This document shows, piece by piece, positions 16,256 to 24,293 of a stretch of DNA of 32,696 bases (positions are counted from its first letter, which is position 1; each line of letters starts with the position of its first letter). The translations under genes were made by a program, and so were the position numbers. The notes below the pieces were generated by a model. The model had not been told where the DNA came from and made no database searches. It was given only the letters and a program-made list of their open reading frames with translations. This DNA is from Actinomycetota bacterium (GTDB lineage: Bacteria; Actinomycetota; Acidimicrobiia; IMCC26256; PALSA-610), in the NCBI GenBank assembly GCA_003134555.1, contig PLBO01000124.1, positions 1,730 through 34,425 of the forward strand. Reading direction: 5' to 3'.

Positions 16256-17038
16256 ATGCTTCCCGTGCCGTACACGCTCGTCCTACTGCGCCATGGGCAA
16301 AGCGAGTGGAATCTGAAGAACCTGTTCACCGGTTGGGTCGACGTCGACCTGACCGAGCTGGGTCGCGACGAGGCGCGCCGCGGCGGGCGCGACCTCGCAC
16401 ACGCGGAGGTTCGGCCCGACGTCGTCCACACGTCGGTCCAGGTGCGCGCGATCCGCACCGCCGAGCTCGCGCTCGACGAGTGCGCACGGAAATGGATCCC
16501 GGTGCGCCGCTCGTGGCGATTGAACGAGCGGCACTACGGAGATCTACAGGGGCGGAACAAGCGCGAGACGACCGCGCAGTTCGGCGCGGCCAAAGTGAAG
16601 GTCTGGCGTCGTTCCTACGACCAACGGCCGCCCGATCTCGACCCGACCCTCGCCAAGAACGCGAAGCGCTGGGGCTACGACGAGCGGTACGCGGCGCTGC
16701 CGCGCGACCTGCTGCCGCGCGCCGAATGCCTGAAGGACGTGCTCGAGCGGATGCTGCCGTGGTGGTACGACGCGATCGTGCCCGACCTCCGCTCCGGCGC
16801 GACTGTGCTCGTCGCCGCGCACGGCAACTCGTTGCGCGCCCTCGTCAAGCATCTCGACGGGCTGACGCCCGAAGCGGTCGTCGAGCTGAACCTGCCGACC
16901 GGCGAGCCGTTGGTCTACGAGCTGAACGACGACCTGCAGCCGGCCCGACGCAAGGGAGCAGGCGGCGTGAAGGGCCGGTTCCTCGACCCGAAGCGGGCAC
17001 TCGCCGCGGCGGCCGCGGTGGCCCGGCAAGCCGGCTGA
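16256..17038 (+). CDS. gpmA: 2,3-bisphosphoglycerate-dependent phosphoglycerate mutase
   Basis: A 260-residue glycolytic/gluconeogenic enzyme interconverting 3- and 2-phosphoglycerate. The phosphohistidine motif [10 protein letters not shown] is at residues 9-18, [12 protein letters not shown] follows, then [11 protein letters not shown], then [10 protein letters not shown] with the catalytic glutamate, and [16 protein letters not shown] with the second histidine. It is slightly longer than the usual about 247 residues because of an alanine-rich C-terminal tail after YELNDDL. Start is ATG at 16256; a GTG at 16265 is also possible and would only remove three residues. The gene is divergent from the phosphatase gene, sharing 44 bases in which I see no clear -10 box. 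It is a housekeeping gene unrelated to the catabolic neighbours. Confidence 0.95.
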   Translation: MLPVPYTLVLLRHGQSEWNLKNLFTGWVDVDLTELGRDEARRGGRDLAHAEVRPDVVHTSVQVRAIRTAELALDECARKWIPVRRSWRLNERHYGDLQGRNKRETTAQFGAAKVKVWRRSYDQRPPDLDPTLAKNAKRWGYDERYAALPRDLLPRAECLKDVLERMLPWWYDAIVPDLRSGATVLVAAHGNSLRALVKHLDGLTPEAVVELNLPTGEPLVYELNDDLQPARRKGAGGVKGRFLDPKRALAAAAAVARQAG

Positions 17039-17076
17039 CCCTCGAGGTGAGGCACCGCGGCGCCGACAGAACCTCG

Positions 17077-17958
17077 ATGGGATCCAACATGGGTGCGCGG
17101 GCGCTGCTCGTGGTGGGGTTCCTCGCGGCGTGGATCGGCTACGACGCCTGGCTGGTGTCCCATGTGGTCCTCGACCCCAACTCGACCCGCGCCGCCGCGC
17201 ACGCGCTCTTGGAAACGCCCGCGGTACGGCGCGGGCTCACCGACGATCTGACGAGGGACCTCAACCGGAAACTCCCCGCGGCGGCGAAGAACCCACGGGT
17301 CCGTCCCGCCGTTGCGGCTGCGTTGCGCGATCCGCGGGTGACGAACGCGTTCGCCGACACCGTCGTGCACATCCAGCAGACGATCTTGACCGATGGCGAT
17401 AGCGCGAGGTTCGCGGTCGACGGGCGCGCGCTCAACGATGCCCTGCACGACGCGCTCGCGCCCGGCGATCCACGACTCGCCGCGCAGGTAGAGCGTCTGC
17501 CTCCGCTCGACGTGCGCGTCAAGGCCGACAACCTCCCGCACCTCCACGATCCGCGGACGACGGCGGCCGGCGTGGCGTTGCTCGGCATCATCGCCGCGCT
17601 CTTGTTGATCACTGCGTCGCTTCTGCTGCAGCACGACCGGCGATCGATCGCGCGGGTCGGACGCCGGACCGCGTACCTCGCGATCACGCCGCTGATCGTG
17701 TTCGCCGTGCTGCCGCGCGTCCTCGCGCACGCGTCGGGCGACGCGCCCGGAATCGCGGCGGCGTTGCTGAGGACCTACGGCAACCGCGTGCTGCCGTCGG
17801 CGGTCGGGCTCGTGATCGCGGGGCTCGCGATCGTCGCCGGCGCGATCGTGTGGCCGCGCGCCGGACGCACCGAGCGCGCCGCGACACCAACCGCCGCTGC
17901 GCCTCCGCCGCCGACCGCGGCCCACCAGCCCGAGATCACCGAGAAGTTGTATCTCTAG
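17077..17958 (+). CDS. Uncharacterised membrane protein with N-terminal anchor and three C-terminal membrane segments
   Basis: A protein of about 293 residues that I do not recognise. It has one hydrophobic segment near residues 8-24 (ALLVVGFLAAWIGYDAWLV), a polar stretch of about 140 residues with repeated helix-forming charged segments, then three membrane segments (GVALLGIIAALLLITASLL, YLAITPLIVFAVLPRVLA and VGLVIAGLAIVAGAIVW). A proline/alanine-rich hydrophilic tail follows. The topology suggests a large extracytoplasmic loop held by flanking anchors, as in many actinobacterial envelope proteins. Start is uncertain: ATG at 17077, ATG at 17089 and GTG at 17047 are all in frame and none has a good Shine-Dalgarno. 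It follows gpmA by 38 bases. The last 23 bases overlap the convergent cyclase gene. Confidence 0.72.
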   Translation: MGSNMGARALLVVGFLAAWIGYDAWLVSHVVLDPNSTRAAAHALLETPAVRRGLTDDLTRDLNRKLPAAAKNPRVRPAVAAALRDPRVTNAFADTVVHIQQTILTDGDSARFAVDGRALNDALHDALAPGDPRLAAQVERLPPLDVRVKADNLPHLHDPRTTAAGVALLGIIAALLLITASLLLQHDRRSIARVGRRTAYLAITPLIVFAVLPRVLAHASGDAPGIAAALLRTYGNRVLPSAVGLVIAGLAIVAGAIVWPRAGRTERAATPTAAAPPPPTAAHQPEITEKLYL

Positions 17959-18532
17959 CGAGGCCGTCGGCGAGCTCGCCGTAGTCCGCGGCCAGGACCC
18001 GCACGATCGGCACGGGCTCGGCGATGCCGCGGACGAAGACCGGACCGAGCGGTTCGAAGCCCACGCCCGGACGCGCGCCGATGACGTCGGCCGTCGCCTC
18101 CGAGCAGAGCACCTCACCCGGCCCGGCGAGATCGACGATGCGAGCGGCGAGGTTGACGTCGCGACCCACGATGTCGTCGCCGCGCCGCCGCGGACAACCC
18201 CAGTGCACTCCCATGCGAACCCAGAGAGGAACGTCGCCGATCTCGGTGGCCGAACCGGCCGCGCGCGCGGGGCCGTTGTCGGCGGCTTCGTTCACGGCAT
18301 CGAAATCACTCTGCAGTCGCAAGCACGTATCGATCGCCTCGCGCGGATCGTCGAACCAGAGCAGGAGTCCGTCGCCGAGCTCCTTCACGACGCGCGCGGT
18401 CGCGGGAAGCGCGGCCCGCACCATCTGCTCCTGGCGCTCGAGGAGCAGGAGCGCAATGTCGTCTCCGTGCGTATCCGTGAGCGCCGTGAAGCCGACGATG
18501 TCGGTGAAGACGATGGCTCCGTGCTCGGCCAT
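17936..18532 (-). CDS. Stand-alone class III adenylate cyclase catalytic domain
   Basis: A 198-residue cytoplasmic protein consisting of the class III nucleotidyl cyclase homology domain and little else. Metal-binding aspartates are D11 in VFTDIVGFT and D54 in KELGDGLLLWF. The adenine-selecting lysine-aspartate pair is represented by K50 and D125 (GRDVNLAARI), and the transition-state residues are N127 and R131 in that same motif. All catalytic positions are therefore kept and ATP to cAMP is the expected reaction. No membrane, HAMP or sensor domain is present. The ATG shares one base with the stop of the DUF4097 gene (TGATG), so both are translated from one message. The 3' end overlaps the convergent membrane protein gene by 23 bases. 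Confidence 0.9.
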   Translation of the reverse strand: MAEHGAIVFTDIVGFTALTDTHGDDIALLLLERQEQMVRAALPATARVVKELGDGLLLWFDDPREAIDTCLRLQSDFDAVNEAADNGPARAAGSATEIGDVPLWVRMGVHWGCPRRRGDDIVGRDVNLAARIVDLAGPGEVLCSEATADVIGARPGVGFEPLGPVFVRGIAEPVPIVRVLAADYGELADGLARDTTSR

Positions 18533-19209
18533 CAGGAGCTCGACACGCGGATCGCGCCGCTCACACTCTTGACCGCGATCTCACCGTCGTCACCCGTCGC
18601 GCAGTCGCACTGGACCTTTCCGCTGATCGAACGCAGCCGGGTGGCCGGTCTGCTCGCGGCCGGGACCCGCACCTCGACCTTGCCCGACACGGTGTGCACC
18701 GACACCGGCCCCGCGTTCGGCGCGACGGCGAGCAACACCTTGCCGCTGACGGTCTTCACCTCGGCCGCGCCGACGTTCTCCAAGAGCACGACGCCGGAGA
18801 TCGCGGCCACCATCGCGCGGCCCGCGCTTCCCACGTGCACGCTCGCGCTCTTCGTCATGATCCGGCACTCGCCGGAACACGTTCCGATGTCGATCTTTCC
18901 GGATTTCGTACGTACGTCGACGCGAGTCGCCTCGACGACCCGGATCTTCCCGCTCACCGTCGCGACGCGTACCGCGCCGAGGGAACCGAGGAGCTCGACC
19001 TTCCCCGAGACCGTCCCGACCGTCATGTCGGTGCCGGGCGCGCACCGCACCTCGATCGAGCTGGACGTCGGCGCGCGGCGGATGTGGATCGTGCCGTCGT
19101 CGTGGTGCTCGATCGTGCCCCCTTCGACTGAGAGGTCGGCTCCCTCTTCGGTCAGCACGCGCACTTCGCCGCTGCGGGTCGAGATGTGCACAGAATCCGG
19201 GTCCGGCAT
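18532..19209 (-). CDS. DUF4097-family beta-strand repeat protein
   Basis: A 225-residue protein of repeated short beta strands, expected to fold as a beta-helix-like stack. The unit V-x-T-V/K-S-G-K-V/I recurs about every 18-22 residues: GTVSGKVEL, ATVSGKIRV, RTKSGKIDI, AAISGVVLL, KTVSGKVLL, HTVSGKVEV, RSISGKVQC and KSVSGAIRV. Members of this family are often anchored to the membrane near anti-sigma or LiaX-like sensors, but here there is neither signal peptide nor membrane segment. The ATG at 19209 has a TAGGCT -10 box eight bases upstream that begins with the stop codon of helD. The downstream cyclase gene overlaps it by one base, pointing to a joint function, perhaps sensing. Function unknown. 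Confidence 0.87.
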   Translation of the reverse strand: MPDPDSVHISTRSGEVRVLTEEGADLSVEGGTIEHHDDGTIHIRRAPTSSSIEVRCAPGTDMTVGTVSGKVELLGSLGAVRVATVSGKIRVVEATRVDVRTKSGKIDIGTCSGECRIMTKSASVHVGSAGRAMVAAISGVVLLENVGAAEVKTVSGKVLLAVAPNAGPVSVHTVSGKVEVRVPAASRPATRLRSISGKVQCDCATGDDGEIAVKSVSGAIRVSSS

Positions 19210-19217
19210 CGAGGCGA

Positions 19218-19223
19218 AGCCTA
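19218..19223 (-). promoter_or_regulatory. Candidate -10 box (TAGGCT) built on the helD stop codon
   Basis: The TAG stop of helD (19221-19223, minus strand) continues as TAGGCT, a TANNNT box ending eight bases before the ATG of the DUF4097 gene. No Shine-Dalgarno precedes that ATG, consistent with a leaderless transcript starting inside the helD 3' end. Confidence 0.45.
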
Positions 19224-21254
19224 CGCGTCCTCGTCCGCGGCGGCATCTACGAGCACGGCCGGCAGCGGCCGCGCGTGCGCGAGCGCGAGGTGCTGGACTG
19301 CCCGAGTCAAGGCCACGAAGAGGAGCCGTACACCGTGCGGCCCCTCTTCTGCGATCTCGGCCGGCTCCGCGACGATCACCGCGTCGAACTCGAGGCCCTT
19401 TGCGAGGCGGGCCGCCAACACCACGAGCGGCCGGTCGGGGTCGACCTCACCCGGTTCCGCGAGCACGACACCGCGATCTTCGATCGCGCGCCGAAGTGCG
19501 TCGACGCGGCCGTCGCCCGCGATGACCGCGACGGTGCCGAACTCCTTCGCGAGGGCAAGCGCGTGCTCGGCGATCGCGGGCACGAGTTGTTCGGGCGCGA
19601 ACTCGTGCGTGTCGGGAGGATCACCGTCGGCGCGCACCGACCGCGAGGCCGCGACGCCGGGCGCCGCGGTCGGGAGCAGCCGGTTGGCCAGCGCGAGAAA
19701 CGACCCCGGAAGCCGGTAGCCCATCGTGAGCTCCGCCGGCTGCGCGTTGACCGGCCGCCCGAGATGCCGGAGCGTCGCTTCCCAGGTCGAAGGGGACGCG
19801 GGACCGGTCGCCTGCGCGAGATCACCGAGCACGGTCATCGAATGCCGCTGCGCCCGCCGCGCCAGCATCCGCAGCTGCATCGGCGAGAGGTCCTGCGCCT
19901 CGTCGACCACCACGTGCCCGAAGCGCCGCGGTGCGCCCCGGACGAACGCCTCGGCCTCGTCGATGAGAGGAAGGTCGTCGGCCGTCCACGCGTCGGCGCG
20001 ATCACGCGGTCGCAAGATCGCGCGCTGCTCGTCGTCCGACAGCACACCGGCCGCGGCGCGCGCCAGGAACGCGCGTTGGGTGAGCAACGAGCGCACGAGC
20101 CCGACGGGGCTCACGCTGCGCCAGCACGCGTCGATCGCCTTGCGCGACTCCGCGTCGGCGAGCAGCGCCGCGCCGAAATCGTTCTCGTCGAGCTCGATCG
20201 CGACACCGCCCGTGTAGCGGTCGTACGCGCGCCGCACCAGCGACTTCCGGAACCGCTCGCGTTGGGTCGCGAACGGCGCGTCGCGCCGCCGGGCCTCGTC
20301 GACGATCTCGCGCACGTCGTGGGCTTCGAGCGTCAATCGACGCGTACGGAACCGCACGGTCAGCCCGTCGGCCGGCACGCGCACCGCATCGGCGGCGCCC
20401 CGTGCGATCACGTCCGCGAGACGCGCGTCGCCCTTGATCGCCGCGACCGGCCGCGCATCCTCGGACACGACGCGGAAGCGCAGCGCGAGCAGACCGTCGA
20501 CCGTGGTCTGCGTCGCCGACGTCTCACCCAGTGACGGCAAGACCTGCGAGATGTAGCGCAGGAAGACCGGGTTCGGCCCGACGACCAACACGCCTTCACG
20601 CGCGAGCCGGGCGCGGTGCTCGTACAGCAGGAACGCGGCGCGATGCAGCCCGACCGCGGTCTTCCCCGTTCCCGGACCACCTTGCACAACCAGGCACGTC
20701 TCGATCGGCGCGCGGATGATCGCGTCCTGCTCGGCCTGGATGGTCGCGACGATGTCGCGCATCTGGCCCGTGCGCGCGCGCCCGAGCTCGGCGAGCAGCG
20801 GATCGGGCACTCCACCCGAGCCCGCGAGCGAGTCGGGATCGGTGAAGTCTTCCTCGAAGACGTCGGTGAGCTCGCGCGCGCTGAACACGAAGCGGCGACG
20901 CCGGTCGAGGCCGAACGGGTCGGCGAGCGTGGCCCGGTAGAACGGTGTCGCGACGCCCGCCCGCCAGTCGACGACAACGGGAACGCCGTCTCCGTCTTCG
21001 ATGTGGCGGCGGCCGACGTACCAGCGCTCGCCCGATTCCTCGTCGATACGACCGAAGCACAAGACCGCGACCTCGTCGTCGAGCGACGCGAGCCGGCGCT
21101 GCAACTGCCAGCGCACCGCGTCCGCATCGGCCTCGTTGGCGGCAAGGATGTCTTCGTTGGCAACCTTCTCCGCCGTCCGCCGGCGCATGGCTTCGAGACA
21201 CGATTGGGCGAAATCCAGGCGCGCGCGTTCGAACGAGACGTCCGGGTGCGGCAT
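19221..21254 (-). CDS. helD: HelD-like UvrD-family helicase, RNA polymerase recycling factor
   Basis: A 677-residue superfamily 1 ATPase. The N-terminal about 180 residues hold the HelD-type arm and the RIDEESGERWYVGRRHI...VVDWRAGVATPFY segment seen in HelD but not in UvrD. Then come GPGTGKT (193-199, Walker A), VVVDEAQD (448-455, Walker B), LGDLAQAT (motif III), KGLEFDAV (motif V) and LFVALTRAVQHL (motif VI). HelD pries stalled or post-termination RNA polymerase off DNA using ATP, and some actinobacterial versions confer rifampicin tolerance. I chose ATG at 21254 because a TATCTT -10 box lies seven bases before it; a longer frame to 21428 would run into the divergent TetR gene. Length is near the family norm. 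Confidence 0.92.
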   Translation of the reverse strand: MPHPDVSFERARLDFAQSCLEAMRRRTAEKVANEDILAANEADADAVRWQLQRRLASLDDEVAVLCFGRIDEESGERWYVGRRHIEDGDGVPVVVDWRAGVATPFYRATLADPFGLDRRRRFVFSARELTDVFEEDFTDPDSLAGSGGVPDPLLAELGRARTGQMRDIVATIQAEQDAIIRAPIETCLVVQGGPGTGKTAVGLHRAAFLLYEHRARLAREGVLVVGPNPVFLRYISQVLPSLGETSATQTTVDGLLALRFRVVSEDARPVAAIKGDARLADVIARGAADAVRVPADGLTVRFRTRRLTLEAHDVREIVDEARRRDAPFATQRERFRKSLVRRAYDRYTGGVAIELDENDFGAALLADAESRKAIDACWRSVSPVGLVRSLLTQRAFLARAAAGVLSDDEQRAILRPRDRADAWTADDLPLIDEAEAFVRGAPRRFGHVVVDEAQDLSPMQLRMLARRAQRHSMTVLGDLAQATGPASPSTWEATLRHLGRPVNAQPAELTMGYRLPGSFLALANRLLPTAAPGVAASRSVRADGDPPDTHEFAPEQLVPAIAEHALALAKEFGTVAVIAGDGRVDALRRAIEDRGVVLAEPGEVDPDRPLVVLAARLAKGLEFDAVIVAEPAEIAEEGPHGVRLLFVALTRAVQHLALAHARPLPAVLVDAAADEDA

Positions 21255-21261
21255 CGGATCC

Positions 21262-21267
21262 AAGATA
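21262..21267 (-). promoter_or_regulatory. Candidate -10 box (TATCTT) for helD
   Basis: TATCTT on the minus strand ends seven bases before the helD ATG at 21254, again leaderless spacing. No -35 hexamer is clear. Confidence 0.45.
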
Positions 21268-21308
21268 CTGAGCGCCGGGCCGCCCGTCCGGGCGATTCTT
21301 CGACGATC

Positions 21309-21337
21309 TTGCACACCTCGTGCACCATCCGTACATT
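21309..21337 (+). promoter_or_regulatory. Promoter of the TetR/Liv operon with inverted-repeat operator
   Basis: TTGCAC (21309-21314) and TACATT (21332-21337) are separated by 17 bases, and the GTG start at 21346 follows after eight bases, so the message should be leaderless. A perfect inverted repeat, TGCAC-ACCTC-GTGCA (21310-21324), overlaps the -35 hexamer. This is the expected position for the TetR protein encoded directly downstream to repress its own operon. The arrangement is seen in the sequence; binding is inferred. Confidence 0.6.
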
Positions 21338-21345
21338 GCGCCTTC

Positions 21346-21969
21346 GTGAACGGGCCGCAGCCAGTCGTGGTGGAAGGGCCGGCAGTCGACGGCCGCGCCG
21401 CCCGTTCGGCGAAGACCCGCGACGCCATTGCCGACGCGCTGCTCGACCTGCTCGCCGACGGCCGGCTGCGCCCGACCGCGCGGGAGATCGCGGAACGGGC
21501 CCGGGTGTCGGTCCGCTCCGTCTACGTGCACTTCGACGACCTGGAGGATCTCTTCTGCGTCGCCGCCAAACGACATTTCACCCGCATCGCCCCGTTGCTC
21601 GCCCCGGCGCCGGCGACCGGCGCACTGTCGCAACGCGCCGACGCGCTCGTGCGGCAGCGGATCCGTCTCTATGCGCAGGCCGGCGCGGTCGCCCGCGCGA
21701 CCCGGCTGCACGCCGCGTTCTCCCCCACCCTTGCCCGGATCTTGCGCGAGGCCCAGACCCGATCCCGCGCCGATCTCGAACGGCTCTTCGCCAAGGAGCT
21801 CCACACCCTCAGTCCCGCGCCGCGGACGAGCACCCTCGCGGTGCTCGACGTGCTCACCGGGCCCGACGCGTGGGAAACCCTGCGCGAGCGCTACGACATC
21901 GACGACGAGACCGCAATCCGGCGCGTGACCGACTCGATCGTCCTCCATCTCCGGGCGGCCCGCGCATGA
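21346..21969 (+). CDS. TetR-family transcriptional repressor
   Basis: A 207-residue regulator. Residues about 18-70 form the TetR DNA-binding domain: TRDAIADALLDLL, then the helix-turn-helix PTAREIAERARVSVRSVYVHFDDLEDLF. The remaining all-helical part is the ligand-binding and dimerisation domain, too divergent to tell the effector. The GTG at 21346 is preferred because it sits eight bases after a TACATT box and the region before it is the shared space with helD. The stop overlaps the ATG of the permease gene (ATGA), so the regulator heads the transporter operon and is likely autoregulated through the TGCAC-N5-GTGCA repeat. The natural effector is probably the imported compound or its CoA ester, by inference. 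Confidence 0.92.
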   Translation: MNGPQPVVVEGPAVDGRAARSAKTRDAIADALLDLLADGRLRPTAREIAERARVSVRSVYVHFDDLEDLFCVAAKRHFTRIAPLLAPAPATGALSQRADALVRQRIRLYAQAGAVARATRLHAAFSPTLARILREAQTRSRADLERLFAKELHTLSPAPRTSTLAVLDVLTGPDAWETLRERYDIDDETAIRRVTDSIVLHLRAARA

Positions 21970-24293
21970 CGCTCGCCCTCGGCCGGCGCGAGGTCGGCGC
22001 CCCGCTGAACTCGCTCGCGTCCCGGGCCCTCGCGGCCGTCGCGGTCGTCGCGGTCATCAGCGTGGCGTCGCAACCCACGAGCCGCGCGATCTCCCCCGTC
22101 GGCATCGTGGCCCTCGCGCTCGCCGCGATCCCGTACGTCGTGCGCGACTTCCGCGGACGCGCGGCGATGATTCCCGCAGTTCCTCTGCTCTTGATGTACG
22201 CGCTCGCCGACGCCATGTGGCACCCGCCCATGAGCTTCGTGCTCGAAGGTGTCATCGCCGGGCTGCTCACGAGCCTGCTCGCGGCCGGCATCGTGATCGT
22301 CTACCGCGCGAATCGCATCGTGAACTTCGCGCAGGCCGAGCTGGGCGCGCTCCCGGCGAACTTGGCACTGCTGCTGATCGTGGCGCGCCACTGGAACTAT
22401 TTCCTCGCGGCCGGAACCGGTCTCGCCGGTGCAATCCTGCTGGGCGTGCTCGTCGAGTTCTTGTTCCTTCGTCGCTTCTTTCGCGCGCCGAGGCTCATCG
22501 CCACGGTCGCGACGATCGGCATCGCGCAGATCCTCCTGGGCGTCACGTTGTTCCTGCCGCGCTGGATCGGCAGGTCGAACGACTTCAAGCTGCCGAACGA
22601 GCTGTCGTGGTCGTTCCATGTGGGCGTCACGAACTTCGGCGGCAACGAGATCCTCGTGCTCATCGTCGTCCCGATCGTGCTCGCCGGACTCGTCGCCTTC
22701 TTCCGGTTCTCGGCGGTCGGCACCGCGCTCCGTGCTACGGCCGAGAGCGCAGATCGCGCCGCGCTGCTCGGAATTCCGGTGCGACGGCTGCAGAGCGTGC
22801 TGTGGGCGATCGTCGGGGTGCTCGCGTACGTGACGCTCTTCCTGCGCAACGGTGTCATCGGCGCTTCGGTCTCGCAGGCGCTCGATGCGAGCGTGCTCCT
22901 CGCGGCGCTCGGCGCGGCGGTCATCGGACGGATGGAACGACTCCCGACGACGGTGTTCGCCTCGGTCGGGCTCGGCATCGTGTCCGAGGCGGTGTTCTAC
23001 CGCTGGGACAACGACGCGGCCCGCCCGGTCGTGATCACCTTGATCATCGCGGTCGCGTTGATCACCCAACGCAGCGACCGCGGCGGTCGTCTGCGCAGCG
23101 CGGCGACCTCGACCTGGCAGTCGACGCGCGAGATCCGACCCATCCCGACCGAGCTGCGGCGGGAACCGGCCGTCATCGCGGTCCAGGTCGCACTGGCAAC
23201 CCTCGTGCTCGCCGCGATCGCGGCGGTGCCGGTCTTCTTACCGGCGAACCGCATCTCGCAGATCGCGACGATGGGCATCTACGGGATGATCGGCATCGGC
23301 CTCGTCATGCTCACCGGATGGGCCGGTCAGGTGAGCCTCGGGCAAATGGCCGTGGCCGGCGTCGCGGGCGCGGCCGCCGGTTGGTTCTGCACCAACTTCA
23401 CCGATCCCGTGATCGGCGGCACCGTTGTCGCCATGCTCATCGGCGGGATCGTGGGCGCGCTGGTGACCGCCGCGATCGGCATGCCGACTCTCCGCGTGCG
23501 CGGCCTCACCTTCGCGGTCATGTCGCTCGCGTTCGCGCTCGTGACGTCGAAGTACCTTCTGAACAGCGGCTATTCACCGCTACAGCATTGGCTCCCGCAG
23601 TGGTTCCAGGACGGCAATCAACTCCCCCGCCCGTCAGTGTTGTCGATCGCGGGCCACAACTTCGTGAGCCTCGAGTCCGAGACGCGCTTCTACTGGATGA
23701 CGCTCGTCGTTCTCGGCATCGTCGTGTACGCGGCGCGGGGAATGCGATCGAGCCGCACCGGCCGGGTCCTCATCGGCGTCCGCGACAACGAGCGCGCCGC
23801 CGAGTCGTACAGCGTGAACACTCGGCGCACGTTGCTGCTCGCGTTCACCATCTCCGGATTCGTCACCGGCATGGCCGGCGCGCTGTTCCAAATCCAGCAA
23901 CAGTCGATCAGCGTCACCCTGTTCGATCCTGCCGCCGGACTCCAGGTGTTCGCGATGGTGGTCGTCGGCGGACTCGGTTCGATCGGCGGTGCCGTGATCG
24001 GTGCGGTCTACGTGTACGGCGCGCAGTACTGGCTCCCGCCCGAGTGGGGCTTCCTCTCTACGGGCGCGGGAATGCTCCTCGTACTGCTCCTCATGCCCGG
24101 CGGGCTCGGCGCCGCGCTGGGCGACGCCCGCGATGCTGCGCTGCGCTGGTACGCGCGCCGGCGCGGCATCCGCGTGCCGAGCCTCCTCGCCGACACGCGC
24201 GTCATCGCGCCGCTTCCGGAGCCGGCAGCCGAAGCGGTCGCCGAGGCGATGCAACGACCGGAGATCGACGAGTTCGTGGAGCTCCACGAATGA
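21966..24293 (+). CDS. Fused LivH-LivM branched-chain amino acid-type ABC permease
   Basis: A 775-residue membrane protein joining both permeases of a Liv (HAAT) importer. The first half, about residues 70-370, is LivH-like: YRANRIVNFAQAELGALPA (113-131), and the ATPase-coupling loop GTALRATAESADRAALLGIP (252-271). The second half, about 400-740, is LivM-like: LTGWAGQVSLGQ (449-460), VRDNERAAESYSVNTRR as its coupling loop, and ISGFVTGMAGAL. An extra N-terminal hydrophobic region of about 70 residues precedes LivH. The charged C-terminal tail after ARDAALRWYARRRG is cytoplasmic. It forms the membrane channel for an amino acid, short amide, or similar organic solute. It overlaps the TetR gene and the downstream fusion gene by ATGA at both ends. 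Confidence 0.93.
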   Translation: MTLALGRREVGAPLNSLASRALAAVAVVAVISVASQPTSRAISPVGIVALALAAIPYVVRDFRGRAAMIPAVPLLLMYALADAMWHPPMSFVLEGVIAGLLTSLLAAGIVIVYRANRIVNFAQAELGALPANLALLLIVARHWNYFLAAGTGLAGAILLGVLVEFLFLRRFFRAPRLIATVATIGIAQILLGVTLFLPRWIGRSNDFKLPNELSWSFHVGVTNFGGNEILVLIVVPIVLAGLVAFFRFSAVGTALRATAESADRAALLGIPVRRLQSVLWAIVGVLAYVTLFLRNGVIGASVSQALDASVLLAALGAAVIGRMERLPTTVFASVGLGIVSEAVFYRWDNDAARPVVITLIIAVALITQRSDRGGRLRSAATSTWQSTREIRPIPTELRREPAVIAVQVALATLVLAAIAAVPVFLPANRISQIATMGIYGMIGIGLVMLTGWAGQVSLGQMAVAGVAGAAAGWFCTNFTDPVIGGTVVAMLIGGIVGALVTAAIGMPTLRVRGLTFAVMSLAFALVTSKYLLNSGYSPLQHWLPQWFQDGNQLPRPSVLSIAGHNFVSLESETRFYWMTLVVLGIVVYAARGMRSSRTGRVLIGVRDNERAAESYSVNTRRTLLLAFTISGFVTGMAGALFQIQQQSISVTLFDPAAGLQVFAMVVVGGLGSIGGAVIGAVYVYGAQYWLPPEWGFLSTGAGMLLVLLLMPGGLGAALGDARDAALRWYARRRGIRVPSLLADTRVIAPLPEPAAEAVAEAMQRPEIDEFVELHE

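Noticed and set aside
20616-21965. Upstream in-frame extension of the LivHM gene giving 1225 residues
   Set aside because: The extra part is antisense to helD and overlaps tetR, with an arginine-rich non-protein look; the ATG at 21966 overlapping the tetR stop is the natural start.
22217-24289. Extension of the MFS-ABC fusion to 1713 residues
   Set aside because: The added 691 residues are an out-of-frame reading of the LivHM gene; the MFS domain starts properly after 24290.
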